A stretch of DNA of 59,050 bases from the NCBI GenBank assembly GCA_035490315.1, contig DATHET010000132.1, positions 1 through 59,050 of the forward strand, written 5' to 3'. The position numbers and the translations under genes are program-made. The stretch comes from JADJQU01 sp035490315 (lineage in GTDB: Bacteria > Planctomycetota > UBA1135 > GCA-002686595). Positions 8,465-17,357 of the stretch are shown here, one piece after another; positions within the stretch are counted from its first letter, which is position 1, and each line of letters opens with the position of its first letter. The notes below the pieces were generated by a model that saw only the letters and a program-made list of their open reading frames with translations, made no database searches and was not told where the DNA came from.

Positions 8465-9345
8465 GAGATGCCTTCCCCTTCCTGCTTCAGGCTCTCGGGC
8501 ACCGGCTCCTTGCGTCCGTACCGGAAGTAGTGAGCAAAGGCTCCGAGGATGGTGCCCGCGATCGCCACCATGCCCAACGGCCGCAGCGCGCGCTTCCAGA
8601 AGCGCACCGAGGCCGGCACGTGCGGATCCGCGGGAAGCCCGTACCACTCGGGGTGATCGCCGTGCGCGAGCACGGTCACCACGCTCGTTCCGCCGACACC
8701 TTTCGGATCGTAGAGCGCGGCCTGCGGAGCTCCGTTCTCGTGCAGCTGCTCGACGCGCTTGCGCCCGAGCTCGAGCATGTCGTCCTTGGTCCCGAACTGC
8801 AGACAACCCGTCGGGCAGGCCTTGACGCAGGCCGGCTCGAGCCCGACGCCGACGCGATCCACGCACAGCGTGCACTTCGCCATTTTCTTCGTCTTGACGT
8901 TGATCTTGGGCACGTCGAAGGGGCAGCCCGTTTCACAGTAGCCGCAGCCGATGCAGGCCTCCGGATTGACGTCGACGATGCCGTTGGCGTACTGCACGAT
9001 CGCTCCGGGCGCGGGGCAAGCTTCGAGGCAACCTGGTTCCTCGCAGTGCATGCAGCCGTCCTTGCGCATCAGCCACGCCAGGCTGCCGGCGATCTCGCGC
9101 TCGTCGAAGCGGATCAGGTTCCAGAACTCCGAATGGAGCTGCGGCAGCGTCTGGTACATCTCTAACCGCAGCGTCTCGAACGGCGGAAGGTCATTCCATT
9201 CCTGACAGGCGACTTCGCAAGCCTTGCAGCCGATGCAGGTGGTGGTGTCGATGAACTTGGCGACGACCGGAACGCGGCGCACGCCGCTGGTCTCGCCGGG
9301 CAGGGACGCCGAGGAGCGACGGATCTCGAGCTCAGGGCCGCTCAC
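8461..9345 (-). CDS. fdhB: Formate dehydrogenase iron-sulfur subunit (beta)
   Basis: A 294-residue subunit with four [4Fe-4S] cluster motifs: CIGCKACEVAC, CMHCEEPGCLEAC, CIGCGYCETGC followed by PFDVP, and CTLC...CVKACPTGC. A C-terminal membrane helix (GMVAIAGTILGAFAHYF) anchors it, as in FdnH. It relays electrons from the catalytic subunit to cytochrome b on the periplasmic side. The start is a GTG at 9345 overlapping the fdhA stop as GTGA; the open frame upstream of it is a shadow. Confidence 0.93.
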   Translation of the reverse strand: MSGPELEIRRSSASLPGETSGVRRVPVVAKFIDTTTCIGCKACEVACQEWNDLPPFETLRLEMYQTLPQLHSEFWNLIRFDEREIAGSLAWLMRKDGCMHCEEPGCLEACPAPGAIVQYANGIVDVNPEACIGCGYCETGCPFDVPKINVKTKKMAKCTLCVDRVGVGLEPACVKACPTGCLQFGTKDDMLELGRKRVEQLHENGAPQAALYDPKGVGGTSVVTVLAHGDHPEWYGLPADPHVPASVRFWKRALRPLGMVAIAGTILGAFAHYFRYGRKEPVPESLKQEGEGIS

Positions 9346-12300
9346 GCGACACCTCCGATCTTCTCGAGCTTGACCAGGAAGGTCTTGTACTCGGGCGTCC
9401 ACACGTTCGGCTCGAGCACGGCGGCGGTGAGGAAATTCGCCAGCGGGCCGACGCGCACGCCCGCGAAGCCCCAGTGGATCGGGAAGCCGATCTGCCACAC
9501 GTTTTTGCCGTCGACGAGCAGCGGCTTCATGCGTTTCGTCACCAGGGCCTGACCGGTGATCGAGCCTCGCGCACTCGACACGCGGATCAGCTCGTGGTTC
9601 GCGATGCCCTTCTCGGCGGCCAGCTCCTCAGGCAACTCGAAGAAGAAGTCCGGCTGGAGCATGTTCAGCCGCGCATTGTGTTGCGTCCAATAGTGGAAGT
9701 GCTCGGTCAGACGGTAGGTCGTGCACACGATCGGGAAGTCCTCCCGTTTGCCGAAGGCGTCCTTGTCCGACGAGAAGCGCAGCGCAGTCGGGCTGGAGCC
9801 CACTTTCGCGTGCAGGAGATTGTCGACCGGGGCCTCGTAGGCCTCGTAGTGCTCGGGGAAGGGACCGTCGTTCAAGCCGGCGGCGAACAGCCGGCCGACA
9901 CCCTCCGCGTTCATGATGAAGGCGCCGAATTCGCCCGGTTTCGAATCGGGCTTGATGTCGGGCACGTCGCCGACCCAGCGCGCTCCATTCCACTGGATGC
10001 CGATGCGGTGCGGATCCCAGGGCTTGCCGTCTGCGTCCGCCGAAGCGCGGTTGTACATGACGCGCCGATTCGCGGGCCAGGAGAAGGCCCACTCGTGGAA
10101 CATGCCGAGTCCGGTCGGATCGAGGTTGGAGCGGCGCGCCGTGTTGTTGCCGGCCGAGGTGAAGGCGCCGGAGTAGAGCCAGTTGCCGCAGGTGGTCGAG
10201 CCGTCGGCCTGCAGCTCGCCGAAATTGTCGAGCCGCGCTCCCGCCGCGCGGATCAGCTTCGTGGTGTCCTTGCTGTCGAACACGTCGGTGATCGCCTTGC
10301 CGTTGATCTCCTGCAGCACTTCGGCGAGATCGGGATTCGCCGGATTCGTGTAATTCCACTCCAACGCCGCGAGGGGCTCGGGCAGCACGCCGCCCTCCGC
10401 CCGGTAGAGCTCCTTCACCGCGAGCACCAGGCGCGCCAGGATTTCCTGGTCGGACTTCGCCGTCCCTGGCGGATCCTGGGCCTTCCATTTCCACTGGGCC
10501 CAGCGCGCGGAGTTGGTCATGGAGCCGTCCTTCTCCGCGAACAGCGCGGCCGGCAGCAGGAAGACCTCGGTCTCGATCTTCGACGCGTCGCCGCCGCCGT
10601 ATTCCTTGGGCGCTTTCCAGAACTGCGCGGTCTCGGTCTCGACGTTCTCGACCACGACCAGCCACTTCAATCGCGACAGAGCGCCGATCATCTTGCCCGT
10701 GTTCGGTCCGGTGCCCACGGGGTTCATGCCGAAGGTGATCAGCCCTTCCGGTCCCGGCTCGGTCCCGCCGACGCGCTTGGAATCGCCGCGGTACATGTCG
10801 TCGAACATGTAGGCCCACGAGTAATTGCCGTCGACTTTGGGCAGCCAGGCGTAGCCGAAGTCGTTGTCCTTCGTCGCCGCCTTGCCCCAGATCGACTTGA
10901 GCAGCGAGACCATGAACTTCGAATAGTTCTGCCAATAGTTCATCGACGCCCAGGCTTCCTTGTTGAGCGTGGTCGGCGTGTTCGTCGAGAGGTATTGCTC
11001 CAGCGTTTCCTGGGCCGCGCTCGGCGTCTTGAGATAGCCCGGCAGGATCTCCGTGTTCCCGCCCATGTCCGTGGCGCCCTGGATGTTCGAGTGGCCGCGC
11101 AGGGCGTTGACTCCGCCACCCGGACGGCCGACGTTGCCGAGCAGGAGCTGCAGCATCGCGCCAGCCCGGATGATCTGCACGCCGGTGGTGTGCTCGGTCC
11201 AGCCCAGGGCGTACAGGATGGTTCCCACGCGCTCGCTCGTTCCGGTCGAGGTCACGACGTCGGCGACCGCGAGGAACTTTTCCACGGGCACGCCGCAGAT
11301 GCGCGAAACGAGCTCGGGCGTGTAGCGATCGACGTGCTGCTTCAAGAGCTGGAAGACGCAGTGCGGATCCTCGAGCGTCGGGTCGACCTTGTACGCCTTC
11401 GTCGTTTCGTCGGCGTGGTAGTCCCAGTTGGCCTTGTCGTACTCCTTCGTCTCGTCAGAGAATCCCGTGAACAGCCCCGCGTCGAATCCGTACTTGTCCC
11501 CGATGATGTAGCTCGCGTTGGTGTGCAGCTTGACGTAGGCGTCGTGCCAGCGCTTCTTCTCGATCGTGTAGCGGATCAAGCCCAGCAGATAGGCGATGTC
11601 CGTACCCGAGCGAATTGGCGAGTAGACGTCGGCCACGGCTGCCGTGCGCGTGAAGCGCGGATCGACGGCGACGATCTTCGCATTGCGCGTCTTGCGCGCT
11701 TCGATCGCCCACTTGAATCCGCAGGGATGGTTCTCGGCCGGGTTACCACCCATGCAGAGGATCACGTCGGCGTTCTTGATGTCGACCCAGCCGTTGGTCA
11801 TCGCTCCGCGACCGAAGGTGGTGCCCAAACTGGCCACCGTGGGAGCGTGTCAGACACGCGCCTGGGTGTCGCGATACACGACACCCAAGGCCGCACCTGC
11901 TTTCCATTGGAGGAAATTGAACTCGTTGGTATCCGTGCAACCGCCGATCAGCCCCATGCCGGGATTGCGATTGACGACCTGGCCCTTTGCGTTCTTCTGG
12001 ACCAGGCACTTGTCGCGCGTGTCCTTGAGGTGGCGCGCGATGCGGGCGATCGCGTCGTCCCAGCTGATATCTTCCCAGCGATCGGATCCCGGCTTGCGCA
12101 CGCGCGGGAAATGCAATCTCTGCTTGTGGATAATGTCTTCCTTCAGAGTGATGCCCTTGGGACACAGCGTTCCGCGGTTGATCGGGTGCTCGGGATCGCC
12201 TTCGATGTGGACGATCGAACGCTTCGCGTTGGCCGCGCCGTCGCCGAGGGTATGGATGATCAGACCGCAGGAGACCGAGCAATAAGGACAGGTGCTGCGC

Positions 12301-12425
12301 GTCTCGATGGTGCGCGCGATCTTCAGTTCGCGCATTTCCGCGTGAGCCACGCTGAGGTCGAAGCCCAGCGTAATGGCTGTTCCGATCGAGCTCGCTTTCA
12401 GGAAGCCGCGACGAGTCAGTTCCAT
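9342..12425 (-). CDS. fdhA: Formate dehydrogenase catalytic subunit with selenocysteine (FdnG type)
   Basis: A 1027-residue molybdopterin enzyme that oxidises formate to CO2. The gene is interrupted by one in-frame TGA at 11852-11850, read here as selenocysteine 192: the context ARV-U-HAPTVASLG, then FGRGAMTN, matches the active site of E. coli FdnG (ARVUHGPTVASL). The N-terminal Tat signal is RRGFLK at 5-10, and the [4Fe-4S] ligands are Cys46, 49, 53 and 88. I chose the ATG at 12425, placing the twin-arginine at the expected position; a TTG at 12476 would add 17 residues. Length fits the FdnG family (about 1015). It heads the fdh operon. Confidence 0.93.
11820..11852 (-). promoter_or_regulatory. 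Selenocysteine codon and candidate bacterial SECIS hairpin
   Basis: Directly 3' of the in-frame UGA in the fdhA mRNA, 11 nt later, the sequence GGUGGCCAGUUUGGGCACC can fold: GGUG pairs with CACC, then a G/G mismatch, then CCA pairs with UGG around a GUU loop. Position and size fit bacterial SECIS elements, whose apical loop lies roughly 20 nt after the UGA and which bind SelB. The pairing was found by eye only. Confidence 0.6.
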
Positions 12426-12567
12426 CGGATGAGGAGGGGAATAATCCCTTGGCGTTAGCGTGGGATCACAACTCAAGGATTCCAGGTGCAGATCGTGTTT
12501 GTTTATTCGCGCGCGATCATTACGTGAAACTACTGAACGACTCGTCCAATGCTCGGCAAGTGACGCG
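12426..12567. other. Intergenic region upstream of fdhA
   Basis: 142 bp between the fdhA start and the end of the FkbM methyltransferase gene, which is also on the minus strand. It is more AT-rich than its surroundings around 12500-12540 and should hold the fdh promoter, but I could not fix a convincing -35/-10 pair. Confidence 0.4.
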
Positions 12568-13341
12568 TCAGGCTCGACGCGAATTGCGGCGCACGGCGCT
12601 GGGATGCGCGCGGAACAGCTTGCCCGGTGGATAGGGCTCGAATCCTGCTGCGTCGGCGAGGGCCGCGAACCAGGCGTAGTCCAGACCGTCGTGCAACTCG
12701 GCGACGAAGGTGCGCACGCGCCCTCCCCAGGTATTCAACCCTGGCAGGACCGCGCGCTCGCCGCCCTCGATGTCGAGCTTGAGCAGGTCGCACTCCTCCA
12801 TGCCCGCCGCGTCGAGGATCGAGTCCATGCTCATCGCTCGCACACGCGTTCGACCTTGGTCGCTGACGTGGCGAGCCCAGCTCGGACCGCGATCGTCGAA
12901 GGAGACTTCGCCGTCGCATTCCCAGACCGCCGCGTGGAGCAGGACCGCCTTGGGTTCGAGCCGTAGCGCGCCGGCCTGGCGCTGCAGCATCGAGAAGGCC
13001 GCCGCGTCGGCCTCGACGCCGACGTAGCGTTCGAGGCGCCCGTTCATCTTCGAGGCCGCGAAGGCCAGGAACATGCCGACGTTCGCGCCGCAGTCGACAA
13101 CCCTGGGAAAGTCCCAGCCGCGCGTGCACTCGTACTCCTGCAGGCGGAAGAGCTCCCATGCGACCGAGATGTCGGTCGTCCCCGACCGAACCAGGACCGG
13201 CGTCTGGAGCGCGCGGAACCGCAGAGACTGCACGGTCTCCGTGGCTCCGACGTCGCGCTGCTTCATGGCGCAGAGCGTGGTCCAGTCGCGGCAAGCGCCG
13301 AGCAACCAGACGTTGTCGCGCACTCTGCCCAGGATCGTCAT
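12568..13341 (-). CDS. FkbM family SAM-dependent methyltransferase
   Basis: A 257-residue methyltransferase. Motif I is VVDCGANVGMFLAF at about 80-93, the acidic strand follows (YVGVEADAAAF), and the family signature DLLKLDIEGGE is in the second half. FkbM enzymes O-methylate sugars or small molecules; here a methylation of the exopolysaccharide is likely because the gene ends a five-gene minus-strand run with export genes. It begins 4 bp after the stop of the MamK-like gene, so the two are surely cotranscribed. Confidence 0.88.
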   Translation of the reverse strand: MTILGRVRDNVWLLGACRDWTTLCAMKQRDVGATETVQSLRFRALQTPVLVRSGTTDISVAWELFRLQEYECTRGWDFPRVVDCGANVGMFLAFAASKMNGRLERYVGVEADAAAFSMLQRQAGALRLEPKAVLLHAAVWECDGEVSFDDRGPSWARHVSDQGRTRVRAMSMDSILDAAGMEECDLLKLDIEGGERAVLPGLNTWGGRVRTFVAELHDGLDYAWFAALADAAGFEPYPPGKLFRAHPSAVRRNSRRA

Positions 13342-13345
13342 CGAG

Positions 13346-14476
13346 CTACTTGAGCTTTTCCCAGAAGCTCTCCGGCATGTCGTGAGCGATCTTCAGGGCG
13401 CCATTCGCGCCGCCGTACACGGGCTCGTCGACACGCAGCACACGTCCGCCGCCGAGCAGCTCGCGCATGTGCTCCTCGATCGCCGCGTCCAGTCCCCTGA
13501 TCTGGCTGCCGCCGCCGCCGAGCAGCACACGGTTCTTCAAGCGCTCCTGGAATTCTGGATCGAAGGTCCCGATCAGCTCTCCCAGGCCTTCGACGATCGG
13601 CTCGACGATCGAGCGGCAGGCCGTGCGCACTTCATCGGTGATGTCGAATTCCGTCGGCTTGCCCTTGACCGGCAGGTGGACGATCGCCGGCGGCATCACC
13701 TCGCTGACCGAGGCGTGCTTCTCCTTCAACGCCTTGATCATCTGCACCGAGAACTGGGCGTGCGGATACTTCTGGTGGACCAGCTCGGCGAGCATCTCGT
13801 CAATGGAGTCACCTGCGAAGGTATTCGTGATCTGGTCGGAGTCCTCGGGCATCGTGCCGTGCATGCGGCACAGGTCCGTGGTGCCTGCCCCGATGTCGAT
13901 CACGAGCACGTCGTCGAGCCAGTCGAGCCCGTAGGCGACCGAGAAGGGTTCCGAGCAGAGCATCACGCTGTCGACGTGCTCGCGCGCGGCCTTGACGATC
14001 GCTTCCTTGTTGTGGATCGAGGCCTGGGCCGGCGTGCCGATCACCGCGTAGAGCAGCTCGTCCCGCCGCGGCATCGCGCGGCGGATGATCTCGCCGAGCA
14101 GATCGGCCGAGGCGCGCAGATTGCCTTCGGCGTCGCCATCGCTCTTGATCACGCCGTGACCGAGGGGTCGGAAGAACTCCAGCGACAGACGCTTCTCGAG
14201 GGCTTCGTCGCCGAAGAGCACGCTCTTCTTGAGCAGCTTCTTCGCCACCACGTCCTTGGGATAGCCGACGTAGGACGCGATGCTCTCCCGCATCCCGTTC
14301 GACGCGGAGACCGAAGTTCGCGACGTTCCGAGGTCGATGCCCAGGTACAGCACGCCCTTTTCGGTGTGCAGTCCGTTGTCCAGCGTCGAACCGAGGCCGC
14401 GGTCCGTGCTCGGAGCCGACTCGGACAAGTCATTCGTGCGTGTGGTACGGTTTTGCGTCGTATCGCTGGTGCGCAT
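13346..14476 (-). CDS. MamK-like bacterial actin (actin/Hsp70 ATPase superfamily)
   Basis: A 376-residue protein with all actin-fold nucleotide motifs: phosphate-1 LGIDLGTSRTSVS (45-57), phosphate-2 VLVIDIGAGTTDL (190-202), adenosine motif VLLGGGGSQIRGL (317-329) and connect-2 YGGANGAL. Stretches such as YPKDVVAKKLL, RPLGHGVI, AVIGTPA and SEPFSVAYGLD follow the magnetosome actin MamK closely, more than MreB, ParM or DnaK. The first 40 residues are polar, Ser/Thr-rich and probably disordered. MamK forms dynamic filaments that position magnetosomes; no other magnetosome gene is present here. The gene lies 28 bp after the BY-kinase-like gene and 4 bp before the FkbM gene, inside the exopolysaccharide export operon. 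Role there is inferred: a cytoskeletal track for the export machinery. Confidence 0.85.
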   Translation of the reverse strand: MRTSDTTQNRTTRTNDLSESAPSTDRGLGSTLDNGLHTEKGVLYLGIDLGTSRTSVSASNGMRESIASYVGYPKDVVAKKLLKKSVLFGDEALEKRLSLEFFRPLGHGVIKSDGDAEGNLRASADLLGEIIRRAMPRRDELLYAVIGTPAQASIHNKEAIVKAAREHVDSVMLCSEPFSVAYGLDWLDDVLVIDIGAGTTDLCRMHGTMPEDSDQITNTFAGDSIDEMLAELVHQKYPHAQFSVQMIKALKEKHASVSEVMPPAIVHLPVKGKPTEFDITDEVRTACRSIVEPIVEGLGELIGTFDPEFQERLKNRVLLGGGGSQIRGLDAAIEEHMRELLGGGRVLRVDEPVYGGANGALKIAHDMPESFWEKLK

Positions 14477-14504
14477 GATAAGTGGTTCTGTCGGGTGTTT
14501 GGAA

Positions 14505-15617
14505 TCAGATCGCGATCGAAGGGCTGACGGCTGAAGACCTCTGCTCCATCGATTGCTTCAACTCGAGATTCGCCTGGAAGATTTTCTGCATCAGATCCTT
14601 CTTGAGGGCCAGTGCCTCTTCCTGGGGCGACAGTCCCTGCACGCTGCGATAGATCGAAGCGAGGCCGAGGTCGATGCCCTTGGCGGCGGCCATGCGCTGC
14701 AGATCGGCCTCGGTGGCTTCGAGCTGCTGCGTCAGCTTCGCGATGCGACGCTCGAGCATTTCGACTTCGCGCCGGTGTTCCACTTCGCTGAGCATCCCCT
14801 CGGGCAGGGCTTGCTGAGCACCCGAGCGCCCGATGTCGACCTTGCGCAAGCCGTCGCTTGCAGGATCCGTCTTGACGAGACTCGGCTCGATCGGATCGCG
14901 CAGCGGCACGGCCGCGAAATCGTTCTGAGCTTCCAGGCCGCTCTCGCGAGTTGCATGAGCCGCGCCGTACGCGTTGAAGACCGATCCCAGGAGCGGCGCC
15001 CCCGCTTCCATCAGGATCCGGTGGGCGTGTGCGGCCGAGTCGATGCGCGTCGAGCCGGCGCGCAGCACGAGCAGCGCGGCGTCGGCGTGCTGCAGGAGCA
15101 GACGCGACTCGAGGTGACCCTGCAGCGGCGGAGCGTCGATGACCAGGTAGCGCACGCGCTTGCCCGGCAGACCGAGGATCGAGCGCATCTGCGCCGTGGA
15201 GAACTCGCCAGAGATCACCGCTCGCGGAGTGCCGGCCGGCAACACGAAGAGATCAGGGCACTGCGGGAGTCGTTGAACGCACTCCTCGAGCTTGGCCCTG
15301 CCGTCGAGAACGTCGGTCAGTCCCGTGGCGCGCAGACCGAGGTAGGAGGCCAGGGCCGGATGTTCCACATTGGCTTCGAGCAGGCACACGGGCACCCGCA
15401 AGTGCCGCGCGAGCGCGACTGCGGTCGCAGCGGCCATCAGCGTGTTCCCGGCGCGGGCTTCGGCGGAGATGAACACCAGGCGCATCGGATCGCACTCGCG
15501 ATCGACGCGCGAGAGGATCGACCACACGACGTCGGGGATCCCGGGCATCTCCTCCAAGAGGCGCAGGGTGGACTGCGGCTTCCCGCCGAAGATTCCATTC
15601 GCGGTAGTCAGGTTCAT
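14505..15617 (-). CDS. BY-kinase / ParA-like ATPase of exopolysaccharide synthesis, degenerate P-loop
   Basis: A 370-residue cytoplasmic protein related to CpsD/CapB tyrosine kinases, the usual partner of Wzz proteins. The P-loop reads SAEARAGNTL at 51-60: the catalytic Walker A lysine is Asn58. The A' motif is LLEANVEHP with Glu and Asn in place of the usual D-x-D, while a Walker B-like VIDAPP is at 159-164. ATP binding and kinase activity are therefore doubtful. The last about 90 residues are a coiled coil (EVEHRREVEMLERRIAKLTQ). No C-terminal tyrosine cluster is seen. Its ATG overlaps the Wzz-like stop (ATGA). Confidence 0.8.
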   Translation of the reverse strand: MNLTTANGIFGGKPQSTLRLLEEMPGIPDVVWSILSRVDRECDPMRLVFISAEARAGNTLMAAATAVALARHLRVPVCLLEANVEHPALASYLGLRATGLTDVLDGRAKLEECVQRLPQCPDLFVLPAGTPRAVISGEFSTAQMRSILGLPGKRVRYLVIDAPPLQGHLESRLLLQHADAALLVLRAGSTRIDSAAHAHRILMEAGAPLLGSVFNAYGAAHATRESGLEAQNDFAAVPLRDPIEPSLVKTDPASDGLRKVDIGRSGAQQALPEGMLSEVEHRREVEMLERRIAKLTQQLEATEADLQRMAAAKGIDLGLASIYRSVQGLSPQEEALALKKDLMQKIFQANLELKQSMEQRSSAVSPSIAI

Positions 15618-17269
15618 CGCAGCACCCCATTCTTCGAGAGTCGATGCAGCGGAGGCATGTCGGGAACCACGCCGAGGACCGGCAGGCCATTCATGCGCTC
15701 GAAGGTCTCGGGCTGCAGCAGCCTGCGATCGAAGCGCTGGCGCAGCACGGCGAAGGCCAGGCCGGCGAGCAGGCCCGCGCAGAGTCCCTTGAGCAGCAAG
15801 GAGAAGCGCTGGGGTCCGATCTTTTCGCGGTCGAGCGTCGCTTCCTGCAGCACGCGCAGGTTCGGCTGCTCGTGCAGGTCGATGTTGCCAAGAGCTTCCA
15901 GCGCGGAAGTCCGCTCGAGCAACTGCTGATAGCGCTTCTCTTCGGCTTCCCGCTTCGTGTCCAGATCGCGCTGGCGCAGGGTCCAGCTCAACTGTTGACG
16001 CTTCAAATCGTTGACGAGCTTGGTCTTCTCGCCCAACGCCTGCTCCAGCGAGGCGACGGTCTCGACCAGCTCCTGATCCTTGAGGTCCAGGTCCTCGACC
16101 TTGGTCGACAGCTCGAGGTGCTGTGCATTGCTCTCGCGCAGCTCGGAGTTCTTGGGGACGGTCTTTGGCATCGTGCGCAGATCGCGCTCAGCCTTCTCGA
16201 TCTGCGCGTCGATGACCCGCAGCTGGCGCTCGCGCTCCTGCTTGGTGGTGCTGGCCAGCTGGATCGTGTTCCTCTGCTGCAGAAGACTGTTGCGCAGCGT
16301 GATCTGCGCCACGTAGTCCTCGTTCGGCTCCATGACGGGCGGACCGAGGATGTCGAGTTCGGCGGGCACGTCCTCGAGGTGGCCGGAGAGGAAGGCGCGC
16401 TGCTTGACGATCGCGCGCTGGGTCGCGCGGGCTTCGCGCAGCTCGCTCTCGAGCCGGGTGATCTCGGTGGTGAGCAAGGGCACCTGCGGATCGAGCTCCG
16501 CGAAGCCGCTCTTGTTGACCTGCTCGAAGTAGGCGCTCGCCGCCTCGTCGCGGAACTTCCGGGCCTGCTCGAGCTTGATGCGACTGGCCTCGACGAGGGC
16601 GCCGATCGAGAACTGCTCGCGGTGCCGCTCGATGAAGGCCTCGGCGACCGTTTTCGCGACCGTTCGCGCCCTCTCCGGCGAAGTCGAGGTGTGCTTGATC
16701 ACGATCACGCTCGACCCGGGCTCGTTGTCGATCTGCGTGTCCTTGGTGAGCTTCCTGGTGGCGAGCCTCAAGAGCTCGGCCTCGTCGCCGGGCTTGGAGT
16801 CGCCTCTTTCGGCGAGCCAGTTCAGGCCGCGAGCTTGGATGTGATGCATCCAGCGCACGGGAGCTGCCTCGTCACTGCGGTCGCTGGCCGTGGGATCGAC
16901 CGGTTCGAGGATCGCGCTCGGCCCGAGCTGTAGCGCGACGTGCTCGAAGATCGCCGGATCCGAGAGCATCTGCAGCTCGTCGTACATCGTCGGAGGTGAA
17001 GCGAGGTGCTCGCTCCCCAATCCGATCAAGGACTCCGCCGTCAGCTGCTCGCGCGCGCCCGAGCGCAGCACCAGCTTGGTCGTCGAGGCATAGGTGTTGG
17101 GCTTCAGAAGGCCGATGCCGATTCCAGCGACGGCGCCCAGCACCACCATGAGACAGACCCAGGGCCACGAACGCGTCCATGCCCGCGAGAGCGTGGATTG
17201 TAAGTCTGGACCTGAGCGATCTCGCTCCAGCGCGATTTCCGCGGGGGTGTGGGCGAATTCGTTCAACAC
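15614..17269 (-). CDS. Wzz/GumC-type chain-length determinant protein
   Basis: A 551-residue inner-membrane protein. TM1 is at about 35-57 (WVCLMVVLGAVAGIGIGLL) after a cytoplasmic N-terminus, the periplasmic part has the Wzz domain followed by long coiled coils (about 200-480), and TM2 (LLLKGLCAGLLAGLAFAVL) is near the C-terminus with a proline-rich flank. Such proteins control chain length and bridge the inner membrane to the Wza channel; size matches GumC/EpsB polysaccharide copolymerases. The start is GTG at 17269. It lies 88 bp after the Wza-like gene and is coupled to the degenerate kinase gene. Confidence 0.87.
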   Translation of the reverse strand: MLNEFAHTPAEIALERDRSGPDLQSTLSRAWTRSWPWVCLMVVLGAVAGIGIGLLKPNTYASTTKLVLRSGAREQLTAESLIGLGSEHLASPPTMYDELQMLSDPAIFEHVALQLGPSAILEPVDPTASDRSDEAAPVRWMHHIQARGLNWLAERGDSKPGDEAELLRLATRKLTKDTQIDNEPGSSVIVIKHTSTSPERARTVAKTVAEAFIERHREQFSIGALVEASRIKLEQARKFRDEAASAYFEQVNKSGFAELDPQVPLLTTEITRLESELREARATQRAIVKQRAFLSGHLEDVPAELDILGPPVMEPNEDYVAQITLRNSLLQQRNTIQLASTTKQERERQLRVIDAQIEKAERDLRTMPKTVPKNSELRESNAQHLELSTKVEDLDLKDQELVETVASLEQALGEKTKLVNDLKRQQLSWTLRQRDLDTKREAEEKRYQQLLERTSALEALGNIDLHEQPNLRVLQEATLDREKIGPQRFSLLLKGLCAGLLAGLAFAVLRQRFDRRLLQPETFERMNGLPVLGVVPDMPPLHRLSKNGVLR

Positions 17270-17357
17270 GGCGAGTCCCCCGCAAAGATCGAGCCCGGCC
17301 GCCGCGCGTCACCGTGTGCTTCTTTGGCCTTCGCGCGCCGATGGAATGACGACTGTT

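Noticed and set aside
11850..11852. In-frame TGA in fdhA as a nonsense mutation (pseudogene)
   Set aside because: Its context is the selenocysteine site of FdnG and both halves are conserved, in frame and uninterrupted.
9474..12458. A 994-codon open frame on the plus strand across fdhA
   Set aside because: It is exactly antisense to fdhA, whose motifs are unmistakable. High GC content removes stops on the opposite strand. The translation is Arg/Val/Gly-rich with no domain.
13346..14476. The actin-fold gene as MreB or DnaK
   Set aside because: No mreC/mreD or dnaJ/grpE neighbours, and the segments YPKDVVAKKLL, RPLGHGVI and SEPFSVAYGL follow MamK more closely; the length (376) also rules out DnaK.
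13346..14476. A magnetosome island around the MamK-like gene
   Set aside because: No mamA, mamB, mamE, mamM or other magnetosome gene is visible; the neighbours are polysaccharide genes.
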